From Hippopus hippopus (lineage: Eukaryota; Mollusca; Bivalvia; Cardiida; Cardiidae), in assembly GCA_946811185.2 (NCBI GenBank), contig OX328109.1, positions 45,212,412 through 45,276,411 of the forward strand: 64,000 nt of DNA. Direction: 5' to 3'. The notes beneath the pieces were generated by a model. The model searched no databases and had not been told where the DNA came from. It saw only the letters and a list, made by a program, of their open reading frames with translations. The translations under genes were made by a program, and so were the position numbers. Positions 27,501-33,500 of this stretch are shown here, in pieces. Numbering within the stretch: position 1 is the stretch's first letter; each line of letters opens with the position of its first letter.

Positions 27501-30500
27501 CTCATTGATGTAAAATAAATATGTTTACATTCAGAACACTACTGGTTCCCCACAAACGATAACTCAATCCATAACTTCACTGCAAAATTTATTCATTTAA
27601 TTAAAAAGCTCTAACACAGTTGTTGAAATCAGGAATAAACCGCATTGCAAATCCGTGAGCACCGTGTCCGATACAAGACTTGCTCCTCTCTGTTTATTTT
27701 TCATATGTAGGGTGTCATCGGACATGGAATTATTTTCGATTTTTTGAATAAAATGCTTTATTTATCACAACAAAACATAATCAGAGACCGAAAATGTAAA
27801 TCTACGAGTACACTAAACTCACTTTGTATATGTAAATAGTTTCATAAAGCAGATCAAATACCTTTACCAGGTCGTTTAACTTGCATTTAGAAGGTTTCCG
27901 CTTTTGATACTTTCCTATGAAGGAAAACGAAAAACCTGCATATTCAAAACATCGATGCCTAATCCAATTGAATTAACCCTAACATCTCATTGATTACGTT
28001 ATCATAAGATATGCATTGTTTTTGTAAGGGATTTATGAGAAGGTTTGGTCGATTTTTCAAGTCTTTGTCTTTTTTCTGTAGTTCGTATTTAACGACAAAC
28101 GAAGTGTCCGAAGTTACCCGGGTGTCCGATATTACCCGGACCTACTCTATAATGAATTATTTAAGCATCTTATTCTTACAATATTTCTGACTGACTCTCT
28201 ATAGCACTTCCTTTCTAAATAATGAATACTTATGAACATATTTGTTTAAAAGAATGTAATTTAGTTTATCAATCTTTAAAACACTTGCAAAAAACAACTG
28301 ATAGTATCACCGCTTAACATGGAATCTTAAATCTTTGCCTTCGAAACATTTAGATCTATGAAACCGCCATTTAAACTTTTTTATTCAAAGGGGGATAATG
28401 CTAACGGAAAAGTTGCAACTTTCGCACTCATTGAAGTTCGTACCTAGACAATGTTGCCATCATATGACAATTTAATAGGATGGTGACATGTACTGTACAG
28501 CAGTTACGATCCTACATAGAGGAAAAAACAACAGTGTATCAACGCGCACATCTGAAACGCATGAACGGTGCGGTAGCTACCCTTAAAACTTTACAAAACC
28601 ATCAAATTTTAGACTTGTCGAAATTGAAAGCATTAGCAAACCTCAAATTACATGTAGCTGATATGATAGTATCTGTATAATAATCTGTGAAAGCGTAGAA
28701 AACTTTGTTGGAAAAGGAGAAAATGCTGGTTACCAGCATTTTCTCCGTTTCCCACAAGGTTTTCGTTACCAGCATTTCCCTTTTTCTCACAAGGTTTTCA
28801 AAAGGCCATTACCACAGGGTCGTTAAAACTCGGGACTATGTGGTAAAGAGTTTGATTCAATGATCACCAATTTAAGATCCCTGATTTCTGCGCTTGTAAA
28901 TAAAGTAAGCGAACAAATCCTAGGATAAGATCACTTCTTACGTCCAGAGCTTGGTGACCCCAGGATCAGATCGACCTCTTGATCTCGAACGAACTCCACA
29001 ACATGCGCCACTCCGTCGTTCACCTCGTTCGTCACCCCCACTACTATGCTGAAAGTATAACAAAGTCATCATCTTTATCATCCATATCATCATCGTCATC
29101 ATCACCATCATCGTCGTCCCCTTTGCCATCATCGTCGTCGTCATCATTCAGTCATTCATTCATTTCTTTTTCTTCTTCTTCTTCTTCTTCTTCCTCCTCT
29201 TCTTCCTCTTCTTCTCCTTCATCTTCTTCTTCTTTAGCAGACCTTTTTCAAAACATGAAGTCGACATAATCTGATTACTGATTACTGATGATGATGATGA
29301 TAATAATGATGATGATGGTGATGATCATGGCGACGGCGATTACGATTATGGTGATGACGATGACGAAGATGATGATGATGACGAAGATGATGACGATGAC
29401 GAAGATGATGACGACGACGATGACGAAGAAGATGATGACGACGATTATGATAATGATGATGGTGACGACGATGACGATGATGATGATGACAACGACGACG
29501 ATTTTGATGACGATGATGACGACGATTATGATGACGAAGATGATGATGACGACGACGATGACGAAGAAGATGATGACGACGATGACGATTATGATAATGA
29601 TGATGATGATGACAACGACGACGATTATGATGACGATGATTATGAGACGATGATGATGATGATTATGACGGTGAGTTTGATGATGATAAAACAGCAGTTT
29701 ATAACGCCACAGAAGTTTGATGATAATAATGATCGATATAAGATAAATGACGACCAATAAGGGATGGTTAATTCCAATCACAAAGTCAGTTTATTACCTC
29801 TACCAAACAACAAACTGTTACACTTGTCTATATTGAAAGCACTGGCAGACAACAAGGTCAATGTGACTCAGATGAAGGGATTTTTCTATGAAAGGGTAAA
29901 AAACATTGAGGGAAAAGGAGAAAATGCTGATAACCTGCAATGTTTTCAACATCCTTCTTTCTGAAAGTCGTGAAAACTAAGAATTGAGTGGTAATGGGTT
30001 ACGCAGGCCTACCTTCAATCACGATTTCGTCATGCGGCGAAACTAATTATATATATATTGCGTTAAAAAAAAGGGTGGTTTTGAAAAAGTTGGTTTTGAT
30101 TGTCATTGTTCTAATTGTTGTTGTTACTTCAATCCTTTATCGAACAATCAATGTCTTAAAGCGACTTACAAACAGAAAAGTTTTTTTTAAAGATGTTTTT
30201 TTAAATGATTACCATTAAGACGTAACAGTAGAAGCAAGATCGGAATTTATCACATAATCTCCCTTGTTGTCAGTGTAATATATAGATCCATCTCGAATTC
30301 TGTATATCTTATACATGTTTGATATCACAGTTGTGCGACGTCATTCATAGATGTGAATTGGGTTCATGAAAATTACCGCGCATGCATGCACCTATAGACG
30401 GTTTTGCATCCTCCGATCTATAATTTGCGAAATATCGTTATGTGATACAAAGAATCTGACATTCGTTAGCGTTTGAGATAAAATTTTATTAAACTCGCCG

Positions 30501-33500
30501 AGAAAAAAATGTTATTAAGCTCGCCAAAGGCTCGTATATTAATATTTTCCCTAGACTCGTTCAATGTTTGACCATATATGTATGTTTTTATCTCAGATTT
30601 TTTTAACATTTTTTACAGTTATATCGCGGCGACCAATGCACCTACCCATGCTTTTCTGGAGTTTCTTTTACCATTACTTCGTACAATTTTCTTACCAGGT
30701 AACTTGCTGCTTTCCCACATAACCATCGTAAATAATAATGATCAGCGGTGAGAGAGAAATGAAGCCTATCGCAATGATTATTATCGATTCTCGGAAAGAA
30801 ATTGGCCGAGCCAGTGATTCAAAGCACTTACCTCCTGATTCAAGCTCTAGTCTTACTGACTGACCTACTGGGCTTGGATCAAAGATCAGACTCTATAGAA
30901 GAAAGAAAAAAGAAAGAAATCTTGGCCGTTTTTGCTGCCTTAATTCTTTACCAGAATAAATGATTATTCCATGTTGAAATGACGCTCGGTAAAGAGGCTC
31001 TTTTAAACATTGTGGGAAACGAAGAAAATGCTGGTAACCAGCATGTTCTCCTTTTCCCACAAGGTTCAATTTAAAAATTTAATTCCCCCAGGTCGTTAAA
31101 ACTCGTGATTGTGTGGTAATGGGTTTATAATAAAATCGTTTGATACTGATTTCGTGAAATTAGTAATTGTAAATCAGTTGGTCTCATGTCAGAAACAAAT
31201 TATCGGGTGTGTCAGGTTTATTTATTAACCCTTTCCCAAACGACAAAATTTTGGACTAGACCAAATTGAAAGTGTTTGCAGATGACAAATCAAATGTAAT
31301 GCAAATGATGATTTTTGTCTATGAAAGGGTAGAAAACATTGTGGGAAAAGGAGAAAATGCTGGCTACCAGCATTTTCTCCTTTTCCTACAGTGTTTTCAA
31401 AAGCCTTCTTTCCCAGCATCGTAAAAACCAGGGATTGTTTGGGAAAGGGTTAATCAGTGTTGTATGAGTTTTTATTATATACATGTACATGTACCTATAA
31501 AATTTCCGACTCAAATACACGCATCGCACGTGGATACAACCAGACAAGACGGGGAAAATCGACACCTTTTTTTTAATTATTATATTAATTAATATTAGTA
31601 TTTCATTCATTTATCTTATCCTGTTTACCAGACGAGAGCATTTTAGTTTCGCCCATCTTGAAAGCAGAAAATAAACCAAATGTGACTCTAATTATAACAG
31701 ATTTATTTTCGAAGGGCTTGAAAACTCAAATCATTTCAGGAGAAGGAAATGCTGGCTTCCAGATTTTTCCCCCTCTCCTCAATATGTTTTTTTATATAGC
31801 AACCTCACCAGGGTCGGTCGTAAATATAGGCGATGGTTTGGTAAAATGTTTAGTTAAAATGTTTAGTTAATGATAAGGCATGCATTACATATGTCATGCT
31901 CCGTGAAAAGGGAGCTTAATGCATTTGCAAAAAAGTATCGACGTAATCCGCTATTTGTAAATTTTCTGCATGGCAAAGGAACATTATACCTCCAGATCCA
32001 GTCGGTAATTAGACCAACTGGATTTTATGGAACCATAATTGGCCTGCAACACGCGAAAAGGGGCATTCGGACATTTGCGTAAAGTGTCGTCTCGGATTAG
32101 CCTGCGCAGTCCGCGCAGGCTAATCCGAGACGACACTTTCCGATCGTGTGTGATTTTCTGTTTCACGCAAGTCTACTGTAGGACAAAATCTAATATTGAC
32201 GTACAGTGCCGTCTCGGATTAGCCTGTGCGGACTGCGCAGGCTGATCCGAGACGACACTTTACGCAAATGTCCGAATGCCCCTTTTCGCGAGTTGCAGGC
32301 CAATTATGTAATGGCTTGCTTCGCATAACTTATTTAATCTGGGAATCATTGTAGAATCAGATTGCCTAGAAGTGAAAGAATATTATGTCGGCAATTAAGA
32401 TCAAAATTCGATTGAAGATGAATTCAATTTTACCACTGAATGTCCTTTTCTTACAAGTTTGCGAAACAAAAGTTTATCAAAAGTTACTTTACAATAAGGC
32501 CAAGTATTCACAAATTTATATGTTTGATGAAAAGCAATAATTACGATGTCTGTTTAATCTGTATTATTTTAAAAAACAAGCTTATTACTATATTTACAAT
32601 ATAGTTGTATGTACGAGTGGGAAATAAAGCTACTTACTGACTTACTGCTTTAATGCATGATTGAGATGCATTAAACCTCCTTTTGCCATAGCTGGGCTCA
32701 TATACATCGATATAAAATGATAATTACAAGAACATTTGATGATAAGTACCTTATATTTTCTGACCAGACTCCGTCAGCTCTTAAGGCATCCAGTGCTATC
32801 GAAATAGCCCCAACAGAGCTTTCAAACGACTGAAATCTGCAGCAGAGACCCTTCTCAATTAACAAACCAATTTTTACAGTCGCTGTGAGCGCAAAATTTC
32901 CCGCAAAATAAACTAGCAACAAAACTGAGATCTGCATCTTTGCAGCGCTTGGTCACGAATGAACAATAATTGTAGGAAGCCTATTTTCAATTAATCTACC
33001 TATTGTAAAAAAAAAATCGTTGCCAAAGTAACAGCGACATTTAATTAACTGATCAGCCGTCATACATCAAAACGATTTTGCCTTTTATTTCAAAAGTATT
33101 TCATGTGAATAATATTAACGAGGTTAGAGTCTTTGACAAGAAATCCATTTACTATGTCTATCGTAATGCAAGAATTACTTGAACAGCGAACTCTCTCTCT
33201 CTCTCTCTCTCCCTGTCTGTCTGATCAATGCTTTCAAGCTTACCCTAGTCTCTGTCTCTCTCTGTCTCTCTCTCTGTCTCTCTCTGTCTCTCTCTGTCTC
33301 TCTATCTCTCTCTCTCTCTCTCTGAATTTCTCTTTATGACTTTCTGATGCTCTTAAGCCCGACCTATTAACTGTCTCTCTGTCTCTCGCCCGTGGGTGCA
33401 AGTCTGTCTGTCTGTCTCTTCTTCCGTCCGTCCATGTGTGTGTTTCTCTCACCCTTACTGGCTACTATGCGTGCAAACTCGTCTGTATAGACCGTGCTCT

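Noticed and set aside
29275..29781. 168-residue frame of Ile/Val on the minus strand, and poly-Met/Asp frames on the plus strand
   Set aside because: Pure translation of a GAY trinucleotide microsatellite.
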